From: Scandinavium lactucae | Lineage (GTDB): Bacteria; Pseudomonadota; Gammaproteobacteria; Enterobacterales; Enterobacteriaceae | Direction of reading: 5' to 3' | Length of the DNA: 64,000 nt | Assembly (NCBI RefSeq): GCF_033843265.1 | Contig: NZ_JAWXRD010000040.1 | Coordinates: 1 to 64,000, forward strand | Part shown: piece by piece, positions 42,835 to 52,146 of the stretch | How positions within the stretch are numbered: position 1 is the first letter of the stretch | How the letters are laid out: every line of letters starts with the position of its first letter | Notes under the pieces: generated by a model | Told to the model about the DNA's origin: nothing | Database searches by the model: none | Seen by the model: only the letters and a program-made list of their open reading frames with translations | Made by a program: the position numbers and the translations under genes

Positions 42835-44403
42835 CTACTGCGCGCCGTTGGCCGAGGGATCAGGCTGCCCGACGGGTGGCTGCGTTGGCACCGGAGCCGG
42901 TGTGGTTTCACCTTGCGGGGCAGGGATCGCCAGATTCGGTACGCCAAACATACCGACAAAATCAGCCAGCGGCATTTTCTGTCCGTTCAGGGTTACCTGC
43001 CCGTTGGAGTATTGCAGGCTGGTCTGAATGTTGTTGTCTTGCTGGGTGGTGATGCGGAACATCTGACCCATCGCTGCCAGACCTTTCACCTGCTGGCTCG
43101 CCAGCTTCTCGGCATCTGCCTGCTGATAACCTTCCAGACGCGCTACCTGAGTCATGAACTCGGTTGCCATGTCCATTGGGATCACCAGTTTGCTGTCGAG
43201 TGATTTCACGCTGCGATCCACTTCCTGGGCCAACGTCTGCGGGGCCACGGTGGCCTGCGACGGATCTTTCAGGAACAGGGACAGGTTAAAAGTGGTTTCG
43301 CCTTTGCTGTTTTTCCAGCTCAGCGGCGCGACGGTGATAACCGGCTCTCCTTTCAGTAGCAGCGGCAGGGCTTTGAAGAACGCCTCGGTCACTTTCTGCT
43401 GATAGACCTGCGGATTATCCATCATGCCCGGCTCGGCAAGCAGGGCCTGCACTTCACCATTGTATTGCTGGCTGAACTGGTGCCACGCCTGACCATCAAT
43501 CTGACCAATCTTCAGCGCCAGCTTGCTGCTACCCATGTCCTGACCCTGAAGCTTCAGGCTATCGAGGGTGTAATCCAGCGAGGTGTCGATGTTTTTACCG
43601 TCTTTCGACAGATTGGATTTCCCGTCAAAGGAAACGCCGTCCAGCACCGCCAGCTCTTTGCCTTCCACGGCAATGGCCAGCTTATCGAGCGTCACTTTCT
43701 GATTGCCAATGCGTTCCGCAAAGCTGGTCAGCTTGCTGTCGCCTTCGGTTTTCAGATTGTTAAAGGTGAGCTGGACTTTCTGGTTGTACTCGTTAACCGC
43801 GTTGACAACCGCGCTTTCAACGTTACCGTTGAGGGAGAAAACGTTGCCATCTTTATCGGCATCAAGTTTGAATTCACCGCCGCTGAACGCGACTTTCTCA
43901 TCGCCTTGTTCGTAGTTCAATGGCTTGAGGTTGATGTCGGATGCAGTATCGCCGGAATAGCTGATGCGGGTGCTGATATCAAACGGTGACTGACCTTTGG
44001 CCAGTTCAAACAGATGTTTGGTCGCGTCGTTGTTCACCAGCGTCGAGTTCACCGTCGCCATTGCCGGAGCAAGGTTAAACGATTTTAACGAGGCCAGTGG
44101 GAAAGGACCGTGGGAGACGTTCTCATCCAGAATGATGGTCTGCCCAGGCTTCAGCCAGCTGCTTTTCGCGCCGTCTGCCGGTTTCACCACCATCTGTAAA
44201 TGGCTGCTGAACACGCCGCGCTGATAATTCTGATACGCCAGTTGAATACCGGCTTCTGGCGCGGTACTGGCGAGCTGCGCGTTGGCCTGCGCAACCATGT
44301 CGGCCAGACGGCCTTCCAGCTGTTTACCGGTGTACCAGGAGCCCCCGGTCCACACCACCCCTAAAGCCACAATAATGCCAACTGCAACCAGCGATTTTTT
44401 CAT
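42835..44403 (-). CDS. ydgA: DUF945 protein YdgA
   Basis: Envelope-associated protein of unknown function with an N-terminal signal anchor (about 1-22). The 522-residue product is somewhat longer than E. coli YdgA (502). The body is rich in beta-prone, periplasmic-type sequence. The C-terminal 28 residues are Pro/Gly/Gln-rich (TTPAPVPTQPPVGQPDP) and account for most of the added length. It is preceded by manA on the same strand, 96 nt away. Confidence 0.88.
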   Translation of the reverse strand: MKKSLVAVGIIVALGVVWTGGSWYTGKQLEGRLADMVAQANAQLASTAPEAGIQLAYQNYQRGVFSSHLQMVVKPADGAKSSWLKPGQTIILDENVSHGPFPLASLKSFNLAPAMATVNSTLVNNDATKHLFELAKGQSPFDISTRISYSGDTASDINLKPLNYEQGDEKVAFSGGEFKLDADKDGNVFSLNGNVESAVVNAVNEYNQKVQLTFNNLKTEGDSKLTSFAERIGNQKVTLDKLAIAVEGKELAVLDGVSFDGKSNLSKDGKNIDTSLDYTLDSLKLQGQDMGSSKLALKIGQIDGQAWHQFSQQYNGEVQALLAEPGMMDNPQVYQQKVTEAFFKALPLLLKGEPVITVAPLSWKNSKGETTFNLSLFLKDPSQATVAPQTLAQEVDRSVKSLDSKLVIPMDMATEFMTQVARLEGYQQADAEKLASQQVKGLAAMGQMFRITTQQDNNIQTSLQYSNGQVTLNGQKMPLADFVGMFGVPNLAIPAPQGETTPAPVPTQPPVGQPDPSANGAQ

Positions 44404-44499
44404 AGCGTTTGTCCATAAAATGAAAACAGGCGGAGTCTTCCGCCTGTGATGTCGTTAGGCTGCCTCAAGCTTAGCAAGAGATGCCTGAATGTTCAGTAT

Positions 44500-45678
44500 T
44501 TACTTGAGCTTATTGTAAACGCGAGCTATACGGCCCACGCCGCTCAGGCGGACTGGCGACTCATTGGCAGCCACAAACGCGGATTCGCCCGGCTTCAATA
44601 CCAACCGCTGATCGTCTTTTTGCAATACCGCTTCGCCTTCGAGACAGAACAGGATTGCCGCACTCTTCTGCGCCACCTCGGCACCCTGGGTGCTAAGGTC
44701 ATGCAGAGAGAAGGCAAAATCGTCGACCGGAATGGGGAAGTCGAGCTCGGCACCATGCTGGCTCGGCTGAGTCAGCAGTTCGGTGGCCGGTTTCGGGGTG
44801 AACTTCACGTTCGCCACCAGTTCCGGAATATCAATGTATTTTGGCGTCAGGCCTGCGCGAAGCACGTTATCGGAGTTCGCCATCACTTCCAGCGCGGTGC
44901 CCTGCAAATACGCATGTGGAGTTTCAGCGAACAGGAACATCGCTTCGCCCGGGTTGAGTTTCACCACGTTGAGCAGCAGCGGCGAGAACAGGCCACTGTC
45001 GTCCGGGTAGAACTGCGCAATGAAACGAATGGTTTCCCATGGCTCGCCCTGTTGGTTGTTCAGTGCGGCTTTCAGCACGCCCAGCGCACGTGATTTTTCG
45101 TCACCCTGCATATTCAGCAGGCTGGCGAACAATTGGCTCAGACGCTCGGCGTCAGGCTCCTGCAGGAAATGGGCAATCGAGGTGTGCGCGCCCGATACCG
45201 GCTGTAGCAGCGAAACGATCTCAGAGAACTCGCGGAAGGCGTTCATGGCGAGGAACGGGGTGAGGGCGAAAACCAGCTCCGGTTTATGGTTCGGATCTTT
45301 GTAGTTACGTTCGGCGGCGTCCAGTGGAATACCGGCGGCGTTTTCTTTCGCGAAACCTTCTTCGGAGGCTTTCTTGTTTGGGTGTACCTGAATCGACAGC
45401 GGATTATCGGCGCACAGGACTTTGAACAGGAACGGCAGTTCGCCAAAGCGATCCGCGACCTCACGCCCAAGCAGGGTGGCTTTATCGGCGTCGACAACAT
45501 CGCGCAGGCTGCGAACCTGGCCGCTGGCGTCGGTGATTTTTGAGCTGCTCTTCGGATGCGCACCCATCCACAATTCTGCCATCGGCAGATTGTCCGGGTT
45601 GGCGATACCGTAGAGATCCGTTAACGCAGTGTGACTACCCCAGGCATAGTTCTGCACTGAGTTGATGAGTTTTTGCAT
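44500..45678 (-). CDS. manA: mannose-6-phosphate isomerase
   Basis: Type I phosphomannose isomerase, a Zn enzyme linking fructose-6-phosphate and mannose-6-phosphate for GDP-mannose synthesis and mannose use. ATG (complement of 45676-45678) gives 392 residues. Zn ligands are in SIQVHPNKK, NHKPELVFAL and ETPHAYLQG. The cupin core and the C-terminal LKPGESAFVAANESPV strand are conserved. It is divergent from fumA. Confidence 0.97.
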   Translation of the reverse strand: MQKLINSVQNYAWGSHTALTDLYGIANPDNLPMAELWMGAHPKSSSKITDASGQVRSLRDVVDADKATLLGREVADRFGELPFLFKVLCADNPLSIQVHPNKKASEEGFAKENAAGIPLDAAERNYKDPNHKPELVFALTPFLAMNAFREFSEIVSLLQPVSGAHTSIAHFLQEPDAERLSQLFASLLNMQGDEKSRALGVLKAALNNQQGEPWETIRFIAQFYPDDSGLFSPLLLNVVKLNPGEAMFLFAETPHAYLQGTALEVMANSDNVLRAGLTPKYIDIPELVANVKFTPKPATELLTQPSQHGAELDFPIPVDDFAFSLHDLSTQGAEVAQKSAAILFCLEGEAVLQKDDQRLVLKPGESAFVAANESPVRLSGVGRIARVYNKLK

Positions 45679-45877
45679 TATCAAGCCCTGTAAATGTATG
45701 GAAATTATCTCCCTGTATTAAACCAATAAACCGCACAGAAGTAACCTTCTCAGGGAAAAAGTCGTACTAGTCTCAGTTTTTGTTAAAAAATTGTGTAGGA
45801 TAAGCGGACTCGCTGTTCCCAGGGTCTATGGAAGACCGGCCCGAAAATAATTTGCCAATGTCGTAAGTGAGAGAACA

Positions 45878-47524
45878 ATGTCGAACAAACCTTTTATCTA
45901 TCAGGATCCTTTTCCGCTGAAAAAGGATGACACCGAGTATTATCTTCTCAGTAAAGACCACGTCAGCGTCACCGAATTCGAAGGCCAGGAAATTCTAAAA
46001 GTTGACCCGCAGGCGCTGACGCTGCTGGCCAAACACGCTTTCCACGATGCCTCATTCATGTTGCGTCCGGCGCACCAGCAGCAGGTGGCCGATATTCTCA
46101 ATGACCCGGAAGCCAGCGAAAACGATAAGTACGTGGCGCTACAGTTCCTGCGTAACTCCGACATCGCAGCCAAAGGCATTCTACCGACCTGCCAGGATAC
46201 CGGCACGGCGATCATCGTCGGTAAAAAAGGCCAGCGTGTCTGGACCGGCGGCGGCGATGACGCGGCGCTGGCCCGCGGCGTATACGACACCTACATCGAA
46301 GATAACCTGCGCTACTCGCAAAACGCCCCGCTGGACATGTACAAAGAGGTCAACACCGGCACCAACCTGCCCGCACAGATTGATCTCTACAGCGTCGACG
46401 GGGACGAATATAAGTTCCTGTGTATCGCCAAAGGCGGCGGTTCGGCGAACAAAACCTATCTGTATCAGGAAACCAAAGCGCTCATTACGCCTGCCAAATT
46501 GAAAAATTACCTGGTAGAGAAAATGCGTACCCTCGGCACCGCCGCGTGCCCGCCGTACCACATCGCATTTGTGATTGGCGGCACGTCAGCAGAAGCCACG
46601 CTGAAAACGGTCAAACTGGCCTCCACCAAGTATTACGATGGTCTGCCGACCGAAGGCAACGAGCACGGCCAGGCATTCCGCGACATTCAGCTTGAGCAGG
46701 AGCTGCTGGTGGAAGCCCAGAATCTGGGGCTCGGCGCGCAGTTCGGCGGGAAATACTTCGCCCACGATATTCGCGTGGTGCGCCTGCCGCGTCACGGTGC
46801 TTCCTGCCCGGTGGGCATGGGTGTGTCCTGTTCCGCAGACCGCAACATCAAAGCCAAAATCAACCGCGATGGCGTCTGGATTGAGAAGCTGGAGCACAAT
46901 CCAGGCAAGTATATTCCGGAAGCATTGCGTAACGCCGGGGAAGGCGAGGCGGTGAAAATCGACCTTAACCGTCCGATGAAAGAGATTCTGGCCCAGCTTT
47001 CCGACTATCCGGTGTCAACCCGTCTGTCGCTGAACGGCACGATTATCGTGGCCCGTGATATCGCCCATGCGAAGTTGAAAGAGCGGATGGACAACGGTGA
47101 AGGCCTGCCGCAGTACGTGAAAGATCACCCGATTTACTACGCGGGCCCGGCCAAAACCCCGGAAGGGTATGCCTCAGGCTCCCTCGGCCCAACCACCGCC
47201 GGACGAATGGACTCCTACGTCGATCAGCTGCAGGCGGAAGGCGGGAGCATGATCATGCTGGCCAAAGGTAATCGCAGTCAGCAGGTAACCGACGCCTGCC
47301 ATAAACACGGCGGTTTCTACCTCGGCAGTATCGGTGGTCCGGCAGCGGTGCTGGCGCAGGGCAGCATTAAGAGCCTGGAATGCGTCGAATACCCGGAACT
47401 GGGAATGGAAGCCATCTGGAAAATCGAAGTGGAAGATTTCCCGGCCTTCATTCTGGTCGATGATAAAGGCAACGATTTCTTCCAGCAAATTCAGTCGTCA
47501 CAATGTGACCGCTGCGTGAAGTAG
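45878..47524 (+). CDS. fumA: class I fumarase FumA
   Basis: Oxygen-sensitive [4Fe-4S] fumarase of the TCA cycle, 548 residues as in E. coli. Cys105 in LPTCQDTGTA is a cluster ligand. Further cysteines in ACPPYH and CSADRN supply the other two. The C-terminal beta domain (about 350-548) begins near the VKIDLNRPMKE segment. ATG 45878 follows GAGAGAAC. A REP element separates it from fumC. Confidence 0.97.
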   Translation: MSNKPFIYQDPFPLKKDDTEYYLLSKDHVSVTEFEGQEILKVDPQALTLLAKHAFHDASFMLRPAHQQQVADILNDPEASENDKYVALQFLRNSDIAAKGILPTCQDTGTAIIVGKKGQRVWTGGGDDAALARGVYDTYIEDNLRYSQNAPLDMYKEVNTGTNLPAQIDLYSVDGDEYKFLCIAKGGGSANKTYLYQETKALITPAKLKNYLVEKMRTLGTAACPPYHIAFVIGGTSAEATLKTVKLASTKYYDGLPTEGNEHGQAFRDIQLEQELLVEAQNLGLGAQFGGKYFAHDIRVVRLPRHGASCPVGMGVSCSADRNIKAKINRDGVWIEKLEHNPGKYIPEALRNAGEGEAVKIDLNRPMKEILAQLSDYPVSTRLSLNGTIIVARDIAHAKLKERMDNGEGLPQYVKDHPIYYAGPAKTPEGYASGSLGPTTAGRMDSYVDQLQAEGGSMIMLAKGNRSQQVTDACHKHGGFYLGSIGGPAAVLAQGSIKSLECVEYPELGMEAIWKIEVEDFPAFILVDDKGNDFFQQIQSSQCDRCVK

Positions 47525-47534
47525 TTGTTGTTTT

Positions 47535-47564
47535 GCCCGATGGCGCTACGCTTATCGGGCCTAC
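47535..47564. repeat. REP element between fumA and fumC
   Basis: GCCCGATGGCGCTACGCTTA followed by TCGGGC is a typical enterobacterial REP palindrome with a mismatched stem. It lies 11 nt after the fumA stop. Confidence 0.85.
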
Positions 47565-47616
47565 ACTTCGCTTGAGCTTCGTCAAACCCCTTCACTTTGA
47601 TTTCAAGGAGAAAGAC

Positions 47617-49020
47617 ATGACAACGTTACGCCGCGAGAGCGACTCTATGGGCGCGATAGACGTCCCGGCAGATAAGCTATGGGGCGCGCAAACCCAGCGC
47701 TCGCTGGAACATTTCCGCATTTCCACTGAAAAAATGCCGGTGTCGCTGATTGCGGCGCTGGCGCTCACCAAACGCGCGGCGGCCAACGTTAATCATGATT
47801 TACAGCTGCTATCCGCCGAGAAAGCCAATGCGATTGTTGCTGCCGCCGATGAAGTACTGGCGGGTAAACATGCAGATGAGTTTCCGCTCGCTATCTGGCA
47901 AACCGGCTCCGGTACCCAGAGCAACATGAACATGAATGAAGTGCTGGCTAACCGCGCTAGCGAGCTGCTCGGCGGCGTACGGGGCATGGAGCGAAAGGTC
48001 CATCCGAACGATGACGTGAATAAGAGTCAGAGCTCGAACGATGTCTTCCCGACCGCAATGCACGTTGCGGCAGTGATTGCGGTCCGTGAACACCTTCTCC
48101 CGCAATTACAGACGCTGAAAAAAACGCTGAGCGATAAATCTCATGCCTTCGCCGATATCGTCAAAATCGGCCGCACCCATTTGCAGGACGCCACGCCGCT
48201 GACCCTGGGACAGGAAATTTCCGGCTGGGTGGCCATGCTTGAGCATAATCTAAAGCATATCGAGCTTACTCTGCCGCATCTGAGTGAACTGGCGCTGGGC
48301 GGCACGGCGGTGGGTACCGGGCTGAACACCCATCCGGAATATGCGAAACGCGTGGCTGACGAACTGGCGGCGATGACTGGTCAGCCGTTCATCACTGCGC
48401 CGAATAAATTCGAAGCGCTGGCCACCTGTGATGCGTTGGTTCACGCTCACGGGGCGCTGAAAGGGCTGGCGGCCTCGATGATGAAAATCGCCAATGACGT
48501 ACGCTGGCTGGCATCTGGTCCGCGATGCGGCATTGGCGAGCTCTCTATCCCGGAAAACGAACCGGGAAGCTCGATCATGCCGGGCAAAGTTAACCCTACC
48601 CAGTGCGAAGCGATGACCATGCTGTGCTGTCAGGTGATGGGTAATGATGTGGCGGTGAATATGGGCGGGGCGTCGGGCAATTTCGAACTTAACGTGTATC
48701 GCCCGATGGTTATCCATAATTTCCTGCAATCGGTGCGCCTGCTGGCGGACGGCATGGAAAGTTTTAACGCGCACTGCGCGGTGGGGATCGAACCGAATCG
48801 GGCGCGTATCGATCAGTTGCTCAATGAATCGCTGATGCTGGTCACCGCGCTGAACACCCACATTGGTTACGATAAAGCGGCTGAAATTGCCAAAAAGGCC
48901 CATAAAGAGGGGCTAACCCTGAAAGCGTCGGCCCTGAAACTGGGGTATCTGACCGACGCTGAATTTGACGAATGGGTTCGACCGCAAGCCATGGTCGGCA
49001 GCCTGAAAATCAATCGTTAG
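47617..49020 (+). CDS. fumC: class II fumarase FumC
   Basis: Iron-free, heat-stable and oxidant-resistant fumarase homotetramer, used under oxidative stress or iron limitation. ATG 47617 after AAGGAG gives 467 residues. The superfamily signature GSSIMPGKVNPTQCE is near 315-330, with the catalytic loop Ser in it. The catalytic His is in GRTHLQDATPL. The 3' end overlaps tus by 11 nt on the other strand. Confidence 0.98.
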   Translation: MTTLRRESDSMGAIDVPADKLWGAQTQRSLEHFRISTEKMPVSLIAALALTKRAAANVNHDLQLLSAEKANAIVAAADEVLAGKHADEFPLAIWQTGSGTQSNMNMNEVLANRASELLGGVRGMERKVHPNDDVNKSQSSNDVFPTAMHVAAVIAVREHLLPQLQTLKKTLSDKSHAFADIVKIGRTHLQDATPLTLGQEISGWVAMLEHNLKHIELTLPHLSELALGGTAVGTGLNTHPEYAKRVADELAAMTGQPFITAPNKFEALATCDALVHAHGALKGLAASMMKIANDVRWLASGPRCGIGELSIPENEPGSSIMPGKVNPTQCEAMTMLCCQVMGNDVAVNMGGASGNFELNVYRPMVIHNFLQSVRLLADGMESFNAHCAVGIEPNRARIDQLLNESLMLVTALNTHIGYDKAAEIAKKAHKEGLTLKASALKLGYLTDAEFDEWVRPQAMVGSLKINR

Positions 49021-49942
49021 CCACATAGAGGTGCAGTCGCGGGATGATCAGCTCCAGCGGCTGCGCTTCGGGTTTATAACGATACTGCACGTTATCTGCA
49101 TCATAGTTCAGCAGTTCACCTATCTCCGGCACGCTCACGCCCTGAGTGCCGGAAATCAGGGCAATCATCGGCCCCGGACAGGCGTACTGCATCTGCTTTT
49201 GTTGTCCTGCGTACCACACCCGTGCAATCGGCTGTACCTTCACCGGGCGTTTAATTTTCAGTTTGGCTTTCTGCGGCAGGGCGGCGATGTCCTGATATTC
49301 CCGCTCCAGCCTGGCCTGCCACTGTTCACGGGTAAAAGGGGGGACCGAGCGGGGCGAGCGCAGGCTGTTTTCCAGCTGTTTCAACACCTCATCGCGGGTC
49401 AAATTCTTAATGATGTGTTTATTCGCCCAGCCGAAACGGATGCTGGCGGGATCGCGCAGCAGAGTCAACGAGCGGTAGGCTTTAAGCGTAATCAGGCCTG
49501 GCAAATGATGATGTACCCACTCAAAACGGGCCGCAGAGGGCAGGCCAGACTCGACGGTCACCATGTTCCCGAACGCCGCTTTCAGGGTATTAATACTGCT
49601 GATCTTGTTTTCCAGGGCAGTTAACTGGGCAGGCTCCGGATGTAAGCAAATCACACCTGGCAGGCGGACGGCGGCTTTGCTACTGCGATGTTCCGACTGT
49701 TGCTGGATAAACAGATGGCTAAAGTGATTCAACGCCATCAGCCGCGCCTTTTCACCCAGGTGCTGAACCACGGCAATGGACGAAAGTGGGTCGTGCTCAT
49801 GTTCCTTGCTCACTTCCGGCAACTCGAACACCCGAGCCGCAAGCAGGCGACAGTCGACCAGCATCTGCTGCAGTTCCAGCAGCTCATGCTCCATCTGGCG
49901 GAAGGTCGAGGTTAAGCGCTCAATCAAATCGTAATCAGCCAT
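49010..49942 (-). CDS. tus: replication terminus site-binding protein Tus
   Basis: Monomeric protein that binds Ter sites and blocks DnaB helicase from one side. ATG (complement of 49940-49942) gives 310 residues. Lock residues are conserved at E. coli numbering: Ile79 (LFIQQQ), Phe140 and His144 in AARFEWVHHHLPG. Arg145 of E. coli is His here. N-terminal residues 20-60 are the most divergent. A Ter site adjoins the start, so Tus represses itself. Confidence 0.96.
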   Translation of the reverse strand: MADYDLIERLTSTFRQMEHELLELQQMLVDCRLLAARVFELPEVSKEHEHDPLSSIAVVQHLGEKARLMALNHFSHLFIQQQSEHRSSKAAVRLPGVICLHPEPAQLTALENKISSINTLKAAFGNMVTVESGLPSAARFEWVHHHLPGLITLKAYRSLTLLRDPASIRFGWANKHIIKNLTRDEVLKQLENSLRSPRSVPPFTREQWQARLEREYQDIAALPQKAKLKIKRPVKVQPIARVWYAGQQKQMQYACPGPMIALISGTQGVSVPEIGELLNYDADNVQYRYKPEAQPLELIIPRLHLYVAND

Positions 49943-49949
49943 AGCACCC

Positions 49950-49969
49950 ACTTTAGTTACAACATACTC
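49950..49969 (-). promoter_or_regulatory. Ter site (TerB-like)
   Basis: On the minus strand GAGTATGTTGTAACTAAAGT matches TerB. The G that pairs with the locking cytosine is at the high-coordinate end. Forks moving toward lower coordinates should therefore be stopped and those moving the other way should pass. It is 8 nt before the tus ATG. Confidence 0.95.
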
Positions 49970-50016
49970 ATTGATTATTCACTATAAGCAGGTTGGCGGC
50001 ATTGTGCAACGTTTGG

Positions 50017-51318
50017 TCAGGCAGGGGCCGGTAAGTTCAATTGATGATCAACGGGCCAGCTAAAGCAGAAGCGTGCCCCGCCGAGCGGGCTGGCGTCGCA
50101 GATCACTTCCCCGGACATCGCCAGGCCAATGGAATGCACAATAGCTAAGCCCAAACCGCAGCCACCGGTGGCACGGTCGCGGCTCGGGTCAAGACGCACA
50201 AACGGCTCGAACACGCGCTGGCGTTCATCAGGTGCAATCCCCGGGCCATCGTCGTCCACCGCTAAGGTGGCGCGTCCGGCATGCAGCGTGAGGCTGACCT
50301 GGATCTGCTGGCGGCTGTAGCGTATGGCATTGTTCACCAAGTTATCCAGCACGCGTTCCATCAGGCGCATATCCAGCGAGCCATAATTGCCTGGCGTGAG
50401 CTGAACCAGGGTCACGTCACGCTGCGGATTGACGGTCTGGATATCTTCGACGTGGGCAGTGATCCACTCTGCCAGGTCAGGGGTGGTCAGAATCAGTTCG
50501 TTCTGCGGCCGGTCGAGGCGGGCGTAAGTCAGCAATTCCTCAATAAGCGCCTCGAGCTGGCCGATATCACGGTTCAGCGCCTGAGATTCGGCTTCGGTCA
50601 GGTTCTCGCTCATTTCCAGTCGATAACGCAGGCGCACCAGCGGGGTACGCAGCTCGTGTGCGATGCCGTCAGTGAGCTGCTTTTTACTGGCGATCAGCGC
50701 GTTAATGTTATCCGCCATCTGGTTGAACACCACCCCGAGCCGTTCGAAGCTCGACATGCTGTCAAAGTGAATACGCTCGGCAAGATGGCCTTCACCAAAG
50801 CGTTGGGCGGCGGTCTCAAGGCGGAGCATGTCCTGCCAGTGTGGGCGCATCCAGATAAATACCGGAAAGGCCAGCGACACGGCGATCAGCGCCAGCAGGG
50901 CGATATCCAGCAGCCGCATTTCGTGCAGATAATAGAGATAGGGCACCGGACCAACGGCTAATACGTAATGACTGCGCGGAATGCGCTGGATAAAGGTGTA
51001 CTGATCGTCGAGGGCGACGATATCCCCCCGGCGTAAATGCTCCATTGAGCTTTCGGCCAACTGGAATTTATTCAGTGGCTCAATGCGTAAATCGAAAGAG
51101 AGATTGAGATCGAGCTCTTTAAGGGTTTTGCTCCAGTCCCGGGGTGGGATTTCGCGCAGTTCGCTGCGCATCAGATACAGCGAACTTTTCATCAGGTCGT
51201 CGAGGGATTGTCGACCCGCGCGTTCGGCGGTGAATTTGTACACCAGCCCGACCAGCATGGTCATCACCAGAAAGCAGACAAATAGCAGCAGATAAAACTG
51301 CACGAACAACTTTTTCAT
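50017..51318 (-). CDS. rstB: sensor histidine kinase RstB
   Basis: Membrane kinase of the PhoP-linked RstAB system. The 433 residues comprise helix 1 (about 5-25), a periplasmic domain to about 135, helix 2, HAMP, and a DHp domain with the phosphorylated His in DGIAHELRTPLVRL. The ATPase domain has NAIRYS (N box), DDDGPGIAPDE (G1) and CGLGLAIVHSI (G2). rstA starts the operon 24 nt upstream. Confidence 0.96.
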   Translation of the reverse strand: MKKLFVQFYLLLFVCFLVMTMLVGLVYKFTAERAGRQSLDDLMKSSLYLMRSELREIPPRDWSKTLKELDLNLSFDLRIEPLNKFQLAESSMEHLRRGDIVALDDQYTFIQRIPRSHYVLAVGPVPYLYYLHEMRLLDIALLALIAVSLAFPVFIWMRPHWQDMLRLETAAQRFGEGHLAERIHFDSMSSFERLGVVFNQMADNINALIASKKQLTDGIAHELRTPLVRLRYRLEMSENLTEAESQALNRDIGQLEALIEELLTYARLDRPQNELILTTPDLAEWITAHVEDIQTVNPQRDVTLVQLTPGNYGSLDMRLMERVLDNLVNNAIRYSRQQIQVSLTLHAGRATLAVDDDGPGIAPDERQRVFEPFVRLDPSRDRATGGCGLGLAIVHSIGLAMSGEVICDASPLGGARFCFSWPVDHQLNLPAPA

Positions 51319-51342
51319 TTCTGGCCCCGGAAGTGCGGAAAA

Positions 51343-52062
51343 TTAGTTATCCCAGGCGTGGGGGGCGAACAGATAGCCCTTATTACGCACGGTTTTAATT
51401 CGGTACGGCTCGGTCGCGCTGTCGAGCAGCTTTTTGCGCAGCCGCGAAATGGCAACGTCGACGCTGCGGTCCATGCCGTCATAGCTCACACCGCGCAGAT
51501 TTTTTAACAACGCGTCGCGATCCATTATCTGTCCAGCGTGGGTGGCCAATTCCCAAAGCAGGTCGAAATCGGCAGTCGACAGGGTGACATTCTCGCCGCG
51601 GAGTTGTACCTGACGGTTAACCGGATCGATAGCCAGGGTGCCAAAGCGAAGCGCTTTATGTGGGGTCAGACCGGAAGACGATTTCTCACCCGCAGGCGCT
51701 GTGACACGCTGGCGCAGATGCAGGCGCAAACGTGCGAGTAGCACCGCAGGAGGCGTGGTTTTCAGAATATAATCACTGGCACCCATTTCCAGAGACAGAA
51801 TATGGTTCATGTCACTGTCGAGGGAGGTGAGGAGCACGATAGGCCCTTGCCACTGGGTGCGTAAATCGCGACAGATGGTCATCCCGTCTTTGCCCGGTAG
51901 CATAATATCCAGCAGCACCAGATCCGGTTTTTCGCGAAGCACCACTTCTTCGGCACGGTCGCCGCGCGATTCGACGATAACGTCTATATCATGTTTGCCG
52001 AGATAGGCGGCAATAAGGGACCCGACTTCCGGATCATCTTCCACAAAAACGATCTTATTCAT
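51343..52062 (-). CDS. rstA: response regulator RstA
   Basis: OmpR/PhoB-type regulator. I choose ATG 52062, which gives 239 residues as in E. coli; ATG at 52068 or 52071 would add two or three. The receiver has acidic residues EDD at 8-10, the phosphorylated Asp52 in LVLLDIML, Thr in LLTSLDS and Lys in ILKTTPP. The winged-helix domain (about 140-235) includes VSYDGMDRSVDVAISRLRKKL. A candidate PhoP box lies upstream. Confidence 0.95.
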   Translation of the reverse strand: MNKIVFVEDDPEVGSLIAAYLGKHDIDVIVESRGDRAEEVVLREKPDLVLLDIMLPGKDGMTICRDLRTQWQGPIVLLTSLDSDMNHILSLEMGASDYILKTTPPAVLLARLRLHLRQRVTAPAGEKSSSGLTPHKALRFGTLAIDPVNRQVQLRGENVTLSTADFDLLWELATHAGQIMDRDALLKNLRGVSYDGMDRSVDVAISRLRKKLLDSATEPYRIKTVRNKGYLFAPHAWDN

Positions 52063-52117
52063 AACCATCATGCATTGCGAAAAAAGCTAAAATACACCGC
52101 CACTCTGTGGGGGGCTA

Positions 52118-52134
52118 TCAATCTTTCGTAAACA
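52118..52134 (-). promoter_or_regulatory. candidate PhoP box of rstA
   Basis: TGTTTACGAAAGATTGA on the minus strand has one perfect half-site and one weak one (GATTGA). rstA is a PhoP target in E. coli. I do not see a -10 at the usual spacing, so confidence is limited. Confidence 0.35.
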
Positions 52135-52146
52135 CTTCCGAAATAT

